DNA of 34,250 nt from JAFAXD01 sp035472475 (GCA_035472475.1 DATIPA010000220.1:1-34250); one strand, 5' to 3'. Shown: positions 24,967 to 33,158, counted from the stretch's first letter. Numbers and translations are program-made. The notes: a model not told the origin generated them from the sequence alone.

Positions 24967-25536
24967 CTAGTGCGCCTGGCGCAACCAATCAATCACCTCA
25001 GCCGCGTTCTGATCGGGCGGAAACACCGGGTAGAATGCCTTCGTCACGACGCCGTCGTCGATGACCAGCGCCATGCGCTTGAGCAACGTCATGCCGGCGA
25101 TTTCGAACGTCGGTAGATTGACTGCGCGGGTCAGCTTTAGGTCCTGATCGGAGAGAATCGGAAACGGCAGGTGCAGGCGCTCGACCGCCTCGCGCTGGTA
25201 ATCCGTGTCCTGGGTGGAAAGCCCGAACAGCCGGCGAACTCCGAGTGCTATAAGCTCGGCGAAATGGTCGCGAAATCCGCAGCTTTGCGGCGTGCAGCCG
25301 CGCGCGCCCGGGATCGCATCCCAGCCCTCGAGATTGGGCTGCCCGGGTTGTCCGGTACGCGGATAGATATAGACAACGTTTCGGCCTGGAAGGCGCGACA
25401 GGTCCACCCGCGAGCCGTCGGTTGCGACCAGCGCGAGCGGCGGCAATTTGCAGCCGGAGAGATGGCGGGCGCCGCCGTCGTCGTGCGGCACCGGCAGATC
25501 GTCCGGCAACGTCGTCCAATCCTGCGGCAGCGTCAT
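24967..25536 (-). CDS. Peroxiredoxin (AhpC/TSA, PrxQ/BCP-like)
   Basis: A 189-residue thiol peroxidase with a thioredoxin fold. The start is the ATG at 25536, whose first bases overlap the stop of the glyoxalase-family gene (ATGA). The frame upstream to 25713 lies over that gene. The peroxidatic centre is GCTPQSCGFRDHF, where the two cysteines are spaced C-x4-C as in PrxQ/BCP. The stretch before it (YIYPRTGQPGQPNLEGWDAI) is longer than the usual KDxTPGC approach loop. Later LFGLSTQDTDYQREAVERL and FPILSDQDLKL are typical of the family. It is the last gene of a smpB-VOC-peroxiredoxin run. It should reduce H2O2 or organic peroxides; the substrate is not known. Confidence 0.87.
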   Translation of the reverse strand: MTLPQDWTTLPDDLPVPHDDGGARHLSGCKLPPLALVATDGSRVDLSRLPGRNVVYIYPRTGQPGQPNLEGWDAIPGARGCTPQSCGFRDHFAELIALGVRRLFGLSTQDTDYQREAVERLHLPFPILSDQDLKLTRAVNLPTFEIAGMTLLKRMALVIDDGVVTKAFYPVFPPDQNAAEVIDWLRQAH

Positions 25537-25925
25537 GGGGCGGCCTCCCGATACGACATGAATTCGAGCAGCGAGCCGTCCGGATCGCGAAAATAAACGC
25601 TGGTCCCCTGGCCCTTCGCGCCCGATCGCTGGACCGGACCCTCCTCGATCGCAACCCCGTAGCGCTTGAGATGTTCGATCGCAGCGGTGATCGGGCCGTG
25701 CCACTCGAAGCAAAGGTCGCTATTGCCGGGCTGCACCGGAAGGCGCGCCACCGGGCCGCCGGAGATGCCGGGGCCATGCAAATTGAGCTGGGTATCGCCG
25801 AAGCGGTAGGCGACACGCACGCCCTGCTTGACCACCTCGGCACCCAGCACGTCGCGATAGAACGCGTTCGACCGCTCCCAGTCGGACACGTGGATCACGC
25901 AGTGGTCGAGTTTCACCTTCGGCAT
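25533..25925 (-). CDS. VOC family (glyoxalase/bleomycin resistance-like) protein
   Basis: A 130-residue vicinal-oxygen-chelate protein built of paired beta-alpha-beta-beta-beta modules. The first begins KLDHCVIHVSDWERSNAFYR (His near residue 8 as a metal ligand) and the second carries SVYFRDPDGSLLEFMSY, whose Glu is the usual last ligand. A middle His-containing strand (NLHGPG) is present. The substrate cannot be told; members act as dioxygenases, glyoxalases or antibiotic-binding proteins. It starts 4 bases after smpB and overlaps the peroxiredoxin start by 4 bases, so all three are probably made from one message. Pairing with a peroxiredoxin hints at a stress or detoxification role, by inference. 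Confidence 0.87.
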   Translation of the reverse strand: MPKVKLDHCVIHVSDWERSNAFYRDVLGAEVVKQGVRVAYRFGDTQLNLHGPGISGGPVARLPVQPGNSDLCFEWHGPITAAIEHLKRYGVAIEEGPVQRSGAKGQGTSVYFRDPDGSLLEFMSYREAAP

Positions 25926-25929
25926 CGGC

Positions 25930-26400
25930 TCATCCCTTCATGCGCATCAGCCTGCCACGCTCACGCTCCCAGCTGCGCTTGCGCTCGGTCTCACGCTTGT
26001 CATGCAGCTTCTTGCCGCGCGCAACCGCAAGCTCGATCTTGGCGCGACCCTTGTCGTTGAAGTAGAGCTTGAGCGGAACGATTGTCATGCCCTCGCGTTC
26101 CACCGCACCGGCGAGCTTCCCGATCTGGCGTTTGTGCAGCAGCAGCTTGCGCCGACGCTTGGGCGCGTGGTTGAAGCGGCCAGCCTGCAGATACTCCGGG
26201 ATGTTGGCGTTGACGAGCCAGATCTCCCCTGCGCGCGCGTCGGCGTAGGACTCGGCGATCGTCGCTTTGCCGGCGCGCAGCGACTTGACCTCGCTGCCGG
26301 TCAGCGCAATTCCCGCTTCGAAGGTCTCGCCGATCTCGTAGTGGAATCGCGCCTTGCGATTGTCGGCCACGACCTTGAACGCCGTTTTTTTCTCTGTCAT
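25930..26400 (-). CDS. smpB: SsrA-binding protein SmpB
   Basis: Partner of tmRNA in rescuing stalled ribosomes. The 156 residues show the full SmpB signature: VADNRKARFHYEIGETFEAG near the start, ALTGSEVKSLRAGKATIAES (about 34-53), the LLLHKRQIGKL segment (about 86-96), VPLKLYFNDKGRAKIELAVA and ARGKKLHDKRETERKRSWER near the C-terminal tail that enters the decoding centre. Length is normal. No tmRNA gene was recognised near it. It is followed on the same strand by the VOC and peroxiredoxin genes after only 4 bases. Upstream, a divergent cupredoxin/FTR1 pair separates it from dapA. Confidence 0.96.
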   Translation of the reverse strand: MTEKKTAFKVVADNRKARFHYEIGETFEAGIALTGSEVKSLRAGKATIAESYADARAGEIWLVNANIPEYLQAGRFNHAPKRRRKLLLHKRQIGKLAGAVEREGMTIVPLKLYFNDKGRAKIELAVARGKKLHDKRETERKRSWERERGRLMRMKG

Positions 26401-26454
26401 CGCCGCGACATCACCCAGGCTTCGACTTGATCTTCCGCAATGCGGTCTAACGTA

Positions 26455-26478
26455 TTCTGCACTTTACAGAAATTCTAA
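26455..26478. promoter_or_regulatory. Candidate iron-responsive operator upstream of the cupredoxin/FTR1 genes
   Basis: TTCTG (26455-26459) and CAGAA (26467-26471) form an inverted repeat, and AGAAATTCT (26468-26476), extending to TTCTAA, forms a second overlapping dyad. The TTCTAA/AGAA half-sites recall Irr-type (ICE) sites of alphaproteobacteria, but the spacing differs from what I recall of the consensus. It sits 65 bases before the cupredoxin ATG. Confidence 0.3.
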
Positions 26479-26542
26479 GGATCAGCGGTTGTTCGCGATC
26501 CCATAAGCGCTCACATAGTAACGTTCTGTCGGGAGACTCAAT

Positions 26543-26914
26543 ATGGCACTGATCTGGCCGGGGGCGTCGTGGCCGACCGCGTCGCTCGCCGGAATGGCCG
26601 CCACCGTACTGGCTTGGTGTTGGGCGATCGCGCCGGCCCACGCGCAGGACGTCATTGAGGTTACTATCACCGTCAAGGACCACGCCTTCAACCCGGCCCA
26701 GATCGAGATTCCGGCCGGTAAGGCCGTCGCGCTGCGCGTCAAGAACCTCGATTCGAGTCCGATGGAGTTCGAAAGCAAGAGCCTGCGGGTTGAGAAGGTC
26801 CTCACCGGCAACGGCGAGGCCCTCATCAACATTCGGCCGCAGAAGCCGGGCCGCTACGAGTTTTTTGACGACTTTCATGCTGCCACGACCAAAGGCGTTG
26901 TTGTCGTGAACTGA
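26543..26914 (+). CDS. Cupredoxin-domain periplasmic protein
   Basis: A 123-residue exported protein. Its signal peptide (about 1-35) ends in APAHA before a small cupredoxin-fold domain (about 38-123) with VTITVKDHAFNPAQIEIPAG and the closing GRYEFFDDFHAATTKGVVVV. No Cys remains in the mature part, so the classic blue-copper ligand set is absent; a His and Met could still bind metal. GGGAGA stands 7 bases before the ATG. The FTR1-type permease gene follows after 7 bases, as in FtrB-FtrC or EfeO-like cupredoxin plus EfeU arrangements for iron uptake. It likely hands iron to, or oxidises it for, the permease; this is inferred from the pairing. Confidence 0.85.
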   Translation: MALIWPGASWPTASLAGMAATVLAWCWAIAPAHAQDVIEVTITVKDHAFNPAQIEIPAGKAVALRVKNLDSSPMEFESKSLRVEKVLTGNGEALINIRPQKPGRYEFFDDFHAATTKGVVVVN

Positions 26915-26921
26915 GGCCCTA

Positions 26922-27749
26922 GTGATCGCCGCGCTGATCATCGTTTTCCGCGAGGTGTTCGAGGCGGGCCTGATCGTCGGCATCGTGCTGGCCGTCACCC
27001 ATGGCGTCGCGCGGCGCGGTGTCTGGATCAGCGCCGGCGTGGCCGCTGGCGTGCTCGGGTCGTGTGTGATGGCCGCATTTGCCGGCCTCATCTCGCAGGC
27101 GTTCGCCGGTGCCGGTCAGGAACTGGTCAACGCCACGGTGCTGTCGATCGCCGTGGTCATGCTGACCTGGCACAACGTATGGATGGCACGTCACGGACGC
27201 GAACTCGCCGCCGAATTCCGGGCCGCGGGTCAGGCCGTTGCCGCCGGGGCAAAATCGCTGTTCGCGCTTGCGGTTGTCGTATGCGTCGCGGTTCTGCGCG
27301 AAGGCTTCGAGGTGGTGATGTTTCTCTACGGCGTGCTGGCCAGCGAGGGCGCCTCGGCCATCGAAGTGTTCGCCGGCGGCGTGCTGGGACTTGTCCTTGG
27401 GGCGGCAGTTTGCGCAGCGACCTATTTCGGCATGCTCAATATTCCCCAGCGCTACCTGTTCGGGGTGACCAGCTTCATGATCGCATTCCTGGCCGCCGGC
27501 ATGGCCGCGCAGGCGATTGGGTTCCTCGAACAAGCCAACGTCGTGGTCGCGCTTGACCAAACGGTCTGGGATAGTTCGTGGCTACTGTCCGACGGCAGTA
27601 TCCTGGGGCGCGTGCTACGCACGCTGATCGGCTACAACGATCATCCGACCTTGATGCAGCTCGCAGTCTACGGCGCGACGCTGGCTGTGATGTTCGTGCT
27701 GATGAAGCTGATGGCGCCGCCCGCGCGCAACCACGCGGTGATAGCCTAG
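26922..27749 (+). CDS. FTR1 family iron permease
   Basis: A polytopic inner-membrane permease of 275 residues from a GTG start at 26922. The two iron-path REXXE motifs of the FTR1/EfeU family are present: R10-E11-V-F-E14 in the first helix and R126-E127-G-F-E130 in the fourth. About seven hydrophobic helices can be counted. A Trp-rich stretch (TVWDSSWLL) and the GYNDHPTLMQL loop near the end are common in bacterial FTR1 proteins. It lies 7 bases after a cupredoxin gene. The other genes often linked to it (P19/FtrA and the FtrD ferredoxin, or EfeO and EfeB) are absent here, so this would be a minimal two-gene importer. It converges with dapA, 41 bases away. Confidence 0.9.
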   Translation: MIAALIIVFREVFEAGLIVGIVLAVTHGVARRGVWISAGVAAGVLGSCVMAAFAGLISQAFAGAGQELVNATVLSIAVVMLTWHNVWMARHGRELAAEFRAAGQAVAAGAKSLFALAVVVCVAVLREGFEVVMFLYGVLASEGASAIEVFAGGVLGLVLGAAVCAATYFGMLNIPQRYLFGVTSFMIAFLAAGMAAQAIGFLEQANVVVALDQTVWDSSWLLSDGSILGRVLRTLIGYNDHPTLMQLAVYGATLAVMFVLMKLMAPPARNHAVIA

Positions 27750-27790
27750 AGCGAACCATCGTATCGGCCGCAGAGAACGGCGGCGGCGCA

Positions 27791-28681
27791 TTAGTTGATC
27801 AATCCCGCGTGCACCATCGCTTCGCGCACCGCCGACTGCGCCTTTTCGCTTGCCGGCACCATCGGCAGCCGCAAGACATTGGCGCACTTTCCGAGCAACG
27901 ACATCGCGTACTTGATGGGCGCCGGGCTGGTTTCGACAAACAGATTGAGGTGCAGCGGCGCCAGCTTGTCCTGCAGGGTCAATGCGGTAGCGTAATCGCC
28001 GCGCAGGCAGGCGCTCTGGAACTGCGCGCACAGCCGCGGCGCCACATTGGAGGTAACCGAAATGCAGCCGTGACCGCCGTGGGCCATGAACCCGAGCGCG
28101 GTGATGTCTTCGCCGGAGAGCTGGTTGAAATCGGCACCCATGGCGGAGCGCTGCTGCGACGCCCGCGTCATGCTGGCCGTCGCGTCCTTCACACCCGCGA
28201 CATTCTTGAGCTCGTAGAGGCGCTTCATCGTGTCGACCGAGATGTCGATCACGGACCGCGACGGAATGTTGTACATGATGATCGGAATACCGATCGCATC
28301 GTTGATCGCCTTGAAGTGCTGATATAGGCCTTCCTGCGTCGGCTTGTTGTAATAGGGCGAGACCACCAGCACGGCGTCGGCGCCCGCCTCCTCGGCGTGC
28401 TGCGCAAGGCTGACCGCCTCCTTGGTCGAGTTCGAGCCGGCACCGGCGATCACCGGGACGCGTCCCTTGGCCTGCTCGACGCACCATTCGACCACGTGGA
28501 TATGCTCGTCATGGGAGAGCGTCGGGCTTTCGCCGGTGGTGCCGACCGGCACCAGACCATTGGTGCCCTCGACGATCTGCCAATCGACCAGGTCACGGAA
28601 CGCCTTCTCGTCAAGCGAGCCGTTGTTGAATGGGGTGATCAACGCGGTAAACGATCCCCGAAAGCGCGTCTTGGCGGTCAT
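27791..28681 (-). CDS. dapA: 4-hydroxy-tetrahydrodipicolinate synthase
   Basis: Condenses pyruvate with aspartate semialdehyde in lysine and diaminopimelate synthesis. From the ATG at 28681 the protein has 296 residues, the normal size; the frame stays open upstream to 28855 but that part is not conserved-looking. The Schiff-base Lys is K165 (AGVKDATAS), the catalytic triad is visible as T48-T49 in PVGTTGES and Y137 in MYNIPSR, and the pyruvate-aldolase signature SPYYNKPTQEGLYQHF lies at about 108-123. Divergent from the lytic transglycosylase gene. It is on the same strand as smpB but separated from it by the cupredoxin/FTR1 pair. Confidence 0.96.
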   Translation of the reverse strand: MTAKTRFRGSFTALITPFNNGSLDEKAFRDLVDWQIVEGTNGLVPVGTTGESPTLSHDEHIHVVEWCVEQAKGRVPVIAGAGSNSTKEAVSLAQHAEEAGADAVLVVSPYYNKPTQEGLYQHFKAINDAIGIPIIMYNIPSRSVIDISVDTMKRLYELKNVAGVKDATASMTRASQQRSAMGADFNQLSGEDITALGFMAHGGHGCISVTSNVAPRLCAQFQSACLRGDYATALTLQDKLAPLHLNLFVETSPAPIKYAMSLLGKCANVLRLPMVPASEKAQSAVREAMVHAGLIN

Positions 28682-28851
28682 GGCATGATCCTCGGCACGC
28701 GGCGCGAAGGCTCCGCAGGTCAATTGATATCGCTTAAGGCGGGGCGACGAAAGCCCTACGAACGGGGTGGTAAAACCGCCTTGGCCGGCCGGTATTGGGC
28801 GCTTTTCCGCCAAAATTCGATGCGACTTTGAGTCATTCGAGAATGCGGGTG

Positions 28852-28867
28852 GCACTAGGGGTAGTGC
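28852..28867. promoter_or_regulatory. Perfect dyad upstream of the lytic transglycosylase gene
   Basis: GCACTA (28852-28857) and TAGTGC (28862-28867) form a perfect 6-base inverted repeat around GGGG, 25 bases before the proposed start codon. It may be an operator or a leader hairpin. Nothing in the sequence identifies a binding protein. Confidence 0.35.
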
Positions 28868-28892
28868 GATTCGCCTGGTGGGGGATCCAATT

Positions 28893-31139
28893 TTGACACC
28901 ACAATATCGATCAGCGCTTGTCGCTGCGCTCGCTTCTGTGAGCTTGTTGGCACTTGTTCATTCCGCCGCGGCCGAGGCCACGGCTTCCCACAGTGGAATC
29001 AGCTCGTCCCGGACCGCGGCCAAAGCCGCTAAAGCCGGCAAGAAGGTAACCAAGCACAAGGATAAGTCGTCCAAGCAGGCTGCGGCGAAGGACGTGCCGC
29101 TGCCGCGCGCCCGACCGGACGCATCGAGCGGCGAGGCCGCCCCGCAGGTTGCGGCGGCGCCCCCGGTTCGGCGCATTTCGCCCTCGAAGGTTCCGCTGGC
29201 CCAGGCACCAACGCCCGAGACCTCGGATGCGGATATCGGCCTGGTCAAACAGGCGATTGATGCGGTGCGCAGCTCCGGCGCCAGTGAGGCAACCCAAATC
29301 GAAGGCCAGATTTCGGATCCGGTGGCACGCAAGCTCGTCGAATGGATCATCCTGCGGGACGGCGACAACGGCGCGCAATTCGCGCGCTACGCCGCGTTCA
29401 TCGCGGCCAATCCGAGCTGGCCGAGCGTGACGATGTTCCGGCGCCGCGCCGAAGCCATGCTGTGGGTGGAAGACACGTCACCGGTGCAGGTCCGGACCTT
29501 CTTCAATGCTTCGCCGCCCCAGTCAGCCAAGGGCCGGCTCGTGCTGGCGCGGGCGTTGTCGGCGCTGGGTGATAGTTCCGGCGCACAGGCACAGGTTCGC
29601 CAGGCTTGGCGCACTGAACCGTTTTCGGCCGACGTCGAGGGCCAGGTGCTCGATCAATACCCCGACGTCCTGACCCGGGCGGATCACAGGGTCCGCATGG
29701 AGATGTGCCTCGACGCGGGCGAAAGCGACGCCGCCATGCGCGCCGCACGCCGGCTCGGGAGTGCCGACGTGGCGATCGCGCACGTGCGGCTCGCGCTCAG
29801 CAGCAAGTCTGGCAACGCGACCAAGCTTCTGGAATCGGTGCCGGAAGAAGCCCGGCACGACCCAGGATACATCTTCGCGAAGGCGCAGGTGCTGCGTCGC
29901 TCTGAAAAGATCGCGGAGGCGGGCCAACTCATGATTTCGGCTCCGCGCGATGCCGCTCAAATCCACAATGCGGAAGAATGGTGGGTCGAGCGCCGGGTGC
30001 TTGCGCGCAAGCTGCTCGACATCGGCGATCCCAAGACTGCTTATCTCACCATGCGCGACGCCGTGGAACCGGTAAAGGAAAACTCCCGCGTCGAGCGCCA
30101 GTTCATGGCGGGTTGGATCGCGCTGCGGTTCCTGAACGAACCCGCGACAGCGGCGCGGCACTTCGCCCGCATCCAGGAGATCAGCATTCATCCGACGTCG
30201 CTCGGGCGGTCGCATTATTGGCTCGGGCGCGCGGCTGAAGCTGCGAACAAGCAGAGCGAGGCGCACGCCGAATATCGAGCGGCGGCGAGTTCTTCGGCCG
30301 CCTACTACGGCCAGCTCGCGCGCGCCCGCATCGGGCTTAGCGCGCTGGCGCTCGCACCGCCGCCGATCACTCCCGATAAGCGCGCCAGCGCCGAACGACT
30401 CGAGCTCGTGCGTGCGCTTCACATCCTCTATGCGCTCAACGAGCGCAACCTGGTCATTCCGCTGATGGCCGACCTCGGCGACAAGCTTGATGACGCGGGC
30501 ATCCTCGCCGCGTTGGGCGAGCTCGCCGAGGAATACCGGGATCCGCGCGGAATGCTGCACCTTGGCAAGGCCGCGCTCGCGCGCGGGCTGCCGCTCGACT
30601 ACTACGCGTTCCCGACGGTGGGAGTGCCGGACTACACCCCGATCGGCCCCGAGATCGACAGTGCCACCATGTTCGCCATTATCCGCCAGGAGAGCATGTT
30701 CAATCCGGCCGACTACTCGGCCGCCAACGCCATGGGCCTGATGCAAGTCACGCCGGTCGCGGCCAAGGATACCTGCAAACGTTTCGGCTGCACCTACGAC
30801 GTCAAGCGGCTGAAGAGCGACACGCCGTACAATCTGCAGCTCGGCGCGGCGGAGATCGGCGGGGTGATCCAGGATTACCGGGGCAATCTCATCCTTGCGT
30901 TTGCTGCCTACAACGCGGGCCGCGGGCGCGTGAAGGAATGGATCGAACGTTACGGTGATCCACGCGATCCGCGCGTCGACCCGATCGATTGGGTCGAGCG
31001 CATTCCGTTTCAGGAGACGCGCAACTACGTTCAGCGCGTGATGGAGAATTATCAGGTCTACCGGGCCCGCTTTGCCAACAATGCAAAGCTCACCATCGAG
31101 GCCGATATCCGGCGGGGCGGCGGCGGAGACAACAACTAG
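28893..31139 (+). CDS. slt: Soluble lytic murein transglycosylase
   Basis: A periplasmic enzyme of about 748 residues that cleaves peptidoglycan and leaves 1,6-anhydro ends. I place the start at TTG 28893 (LTPQYRSALVAAL), since a GGTGGGGGAT stretch lies 8 bases upstream and the signal peptide then ends at HSAAAEA; GTG 28878 and an ATG at 28767 are in frame but give a long non-signal extension. A Lys/Ala/Pro-rich linker comes first, followed by the superhelical U-domain (about 90-560). The C-terminal SLT domain carries the catalytic E600 in IIRQESMFNPADYSA, then NAMGLMQVTP and AFAAYNAGRGRV. Divergent from dapA. The start codon is the least certain part. Confidence 0.9.
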   Translation: MTPQYRSALVAALASVSLLALVHSAAAEATASHSGISSSRTAAKAAKAGKKVTKHKDKSSKQAAAKDVPLPRARPDASSGEAAPQVAAAPPVRRISPSKVPLAQAPTPETSDADIGLVKQAIDAVRSSGASEATQIEGQISDPVARKLVEWIILRDGDNGAQFARYAAFIAANPSWPSVTMFRRRAEAMLWVEDTSPVQVRTFFNASPPQSAKGRLVLARALSALGDSSGAQAQVRQAWRTEPFSADVEGQVLDQYPDVLTRADHRVRMEMCLDAGESDAAMRAARRLGSADVAIAHVRLALSSKSGNATKLLESVPEEARHDPGYIFAKAQVLRRSEKIAEAGQLMISAPRDAAQIHNAEEWWVERRVLARKLLDIGDPKTAYLTMRDAVEPVKENSRVERQFMAGWIALRFLNEPATAARHFARIQEISIHPTSLGRSHYWLGRAAEAANKQSEAHAEYRAAASSSAAYYGQLARARIGLSALALAPPPITPDKRASAERLELVRALHILYALNERNLVIPLMADLGDKLDDAGILAALGELAEEYRDPRGMLHLGKAALARGLPLDYYAFPTVGVPDYTPIGPEIDSATMFAIIRQESMFNPADYSAANAMGLMQVTPVAAKDTCKRFGCTYDVKRLKSDTPYNLQLGAAEIGGVIQDYRGNLILAFAAYNAGRGRVKEWIERYGDPRDPRVDPIDWVERIPFQETRNYVQRVMENYQVYRARFANNAKLTIEADIRRGGGGDNN

Positions 31140-31163
31140 GCGGATGTCATAGATCGCCGCGAC

Positions 31164-31208
31164 CTGACCCTGGACCCCGATCGGCCCAGGGACGCGCGGG
31201 TCAGCTTT
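31164..31208 (+). terminator. Possible terminator after the lytic transglycosylase gene
   Basis: Nested arms CTGACC...GGTCAG (31164-31169 / 31199-31204) and CCCTGG...CCAGGG (31168-31173 / 31186-31191) overlap slightly and may form alternative stems, followed by CTTTCC. The T-run is weak. Confidence 0.3.
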
Positions 31209-31338
31209 CCGACGTCTGCCAAAAGCCCCCGCGCGCTGGGACTGGTGGTTGAGCCTGCCGCCGCAGGATGGGCTTGACACCCGATCCGGTTTGACCAGAC
31301 CTGCGATCTGATTGGCGAAAGCCAGCATTAGATCGGTC

Positions 31339-32208
31339 ATGTCGACGCCTCCGCAACCGAAGAGCACGTTTGTCACGGCGCAGGACGGCCTGTTGCTGCA
31401 CGCGCTGGAGTTTGGGTCGCGCGCGAGCGCGCTTAAGCCGGTCGTGTGCCTGCCCGGGTTCAGCCGCACGGCGGAGGATTTCACCACGCTCGCGAGCGCG
31501 CTCGCAGCCCAGGGCCGGCGCGTGATGGCGCTCGATTCGCGTGGCCGCGGGCACTCGCAGTTCGATCCCGATCCCGCCAAATACTCTCTCGCCGTCGAAC
31601 TCGCCGATCTCATCACGTTGCTGACAGCGGCCGAGACCATGCCTGCGGTGCTGGTCGGAAGTTCGCGCGGCGGGCTGTTGATCATGCTGCTCGCCGCGGC
31701 GCGCCCCGCCGCGATCGCAGGCGCGATCCTCAACGACATCGGCCCCGTGATCGAAACGAGCGGACTGCTGCGTATCAAAGGCTACGTGGGCAAGCTGCCG
31801 CTGCCGCGCAGTCTGCAGGAAGGGGCCGAGATCTTGCGCCGCACGTCCGCCGATCAGTTTCCAAAACTCACGGACGCCGATTGGCTCTCGGCCGCCGGGC
31901 GTACCTGGCGCCAAAGCGCAAACGGCCTCGCGTTGACCTATGACCCGCGTCTTGCCGACGCTTTCGCCGCGTTCAGCCCCGATGCCGCCCCGCCCCCGAT
32001 CTGGGGGCAGTTCGACGCGCTTGCCCAAACGCCGCTGATGGTCGTTCGCGGCGCCAATTCCGATATCTTGAGCGCTGCCACCGTGGCGGCGATGCGTGCA
32101 CGCCGCGAACGCATGGAGAGCATCGAGGTTCGCGACCAGGGCCACACACCGCTGCTGGCAGAAGCCGACGTAATCGCGCGCATCGCGGCGTTTGTTTCAG
32201 CCTGCTAG
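31339..32208 (+). CDS. Alpha/beta hydrolase
   Basis: A 289-residue alpha/beta-hydrolase-fold enzyme of unknown substrate. Seen in order: PVVCLPGFSRTAEDFTTLA (oxyanion region), VMALDSRGRGHSQFD, the nucleophile elbow VGSSRGGLLIM (Ser in GxSxG), and the catalytic His in VRDQGHTPLLAE near the end. The LNDIGPVIE stretch after the elbow is common in a subgroup of bacterial hydrolases. I use the ATG at 31339; a TTG at 31312 is in frame but neither has a strong ribosome binding site. A good -35-like TTGACA at 31274-31279 lacks a clear -10. The next gene, an HIBADH-like oxidoreductase, follows after 29 bases and may be cotranscribed. Confidence 0.85.
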   Translation: MSTPPQPKSTFVTAQDGLLLHALEFGSRASALKPVVCLPGFSRTAEDFTTLASALAAQGRRVMALDSRGRGHSQFDPDPAKYSLAVELADLITLLTAAETMPAVLVGSSRGGLLIMLLAAARPAAIAGAILNDIGPVIETSGLLRIKGYVGKLPLPRSLQEGAEILRRTSADQFPKLTDADWLSAAGRTWRQSANGLALTYDPRLADAFAAFSPDAAPPPIWGQFDALAQTPLMVVRGANSDILSAATVAAMRARRERMESIEVRDQGHTPLLAEADVIARIAAFVSAC

Positions 32209-32237
32209 CCACTGCTACTGCGAAAATGGAGGCGGCC

Positions 32238-33158
32238 ATGCGGGTCGGGTTCATCGGCATCGGGGCGATCGGGTGGCCCACAGCCGGCACGCTGATCAAC
32301 GCCGGTCACGACGTCACTGTGTTCGACACAGACAAGGCGCGCGGCGCGCGGTTTGCCGCTGAATTTGGCTGCCCGCTCGCGCCCGGTCTCGCCGAGACTG
32401 CCGCCAACGAATTTGTGATCGCGATGCTGCCGACTGGCGAGATTGTCCGCGAGGTGCTGACCGCGCAGGAGGACGGTGCGTTTCGCAAAGCGGTGCGCCC
32501 CGGTACCGTCGTGATCGACATGGGTTCGTCCGACCCGTTGGGCACGCGGGCTCTCGGCACGGAGCTGCGCCGATGGGGCGTGCACCTCATCGACGCGCCT
32601 GTATCGAAACGGGTCGCCGCATTCACCTCGAGCGGCATCCCGGTGGCGAGCACGACCACGATCCCGATGGTGATCATGATCGGCGGCGACAAGGACGCGG
32701 TGGCGCGCGCCAAGCCGCTGCTCGCCGATATCGGCGACACCCTGTTCGAAACCGGTGCGCTCGGCTCGGCGCACGCGCTCAAGGCACTCAACAACTATGC
32801 GTCAGCCGCCTCGCACGTTGCGCTCGCTGAGGCCCTGCTGGCGGCGCAGAGATTCGGACTTGATCCTGCAACCTGCATCGACGTGATTAATGTCTCCACC
32901 GGACGCAGCTTTGTGTCCGACGTCCTGTTCCGCAAGCAGATCGATAATCCGAATTTCATTGCCGGCTTCTCGGTCGGCCTGTTTGCCAAGGACATCAAAC
33001 AGGCCGCCGACTTGATGCAAGCCGTTGGGCTGGACGCCCCGATGGCGCGGCTGACCTGTGAGCGCTGGGCACTGGCGCGCGATCGGCTTGGCTCGTCCGC
33101 CGACATCACGGCCGCAACGCCCGCCTGGGACCGGAACCTCCCAGATGAAGGGTCGTGA
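32238..33158 (+). CDS. NAD(P)-dependent oxidoreductase, 3-hydroxyisobutyrate dehydrogenase-like
   Basis: A beta-hydroxyacid dehydrogenase family protein of 306 residues from the ATG at 32238, which has GGAGG 5 bases upstream; an ATG at 32226 is in frame but lies before that site. The Rossmann motif is MRVGFIGIGAIGWPTAGTL (GxGxxG). The catalytic Lys is in AHALKALNNY (about residue 177), and the C-terminal helical domain has FVSDVLFRK and GLFAKDIKQAADLM. The substrate motif, usually DAPVSGG followed by a short Gly-rich loop, here reads DAPVSKRVAAFTSSG and is about ten residues longer before MIGG. This departure suggests a different substrate from 3-hydroxyisobutyrate. Confidence 0.87.
   Translation: MRVGFIGIGAIGWPTAGTLINAGHDVTVFDTDKARGARFAAEFGCPLAPGLAETAANEFVIAMLPTGEIVREVLTAQEDGAFRKAVRPGTVVIDMGSSDPLGTRALGTELRRWGVHLIDAPVSKRVAAFTSSGIPVASTTTIPMVIMIGGDKDAVARAKPLLADIGDTLFETGALGSAHALKALNNYASAASHVALAEALLAAQRFGLDPATCIDVINVSTGRSFVSDVLFRKQIDNPNFIAGFSVGLFAKDIKQAADLMQAVGLDAPMARLTCERWALARDRLGSSADITAATPAWDRNLPDEGS

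Noticed and set aside
28767..28892. Upstream ATG start for the lytic transglycosylase
   Set aside because: It would put about 40 non-hydrophobic residues before the signal peptide, and no ribosome binding site is evident there.
29523..31778. Long minus-strand open frame (751 codons) opposite the lytic transglycosylase
   Set aside because: It lies antisense to a gene with a signal peptide and a clear SLT catalytic domain. The frame is Arg/Ala-rich and open only because of high GC; no family motif is seen.
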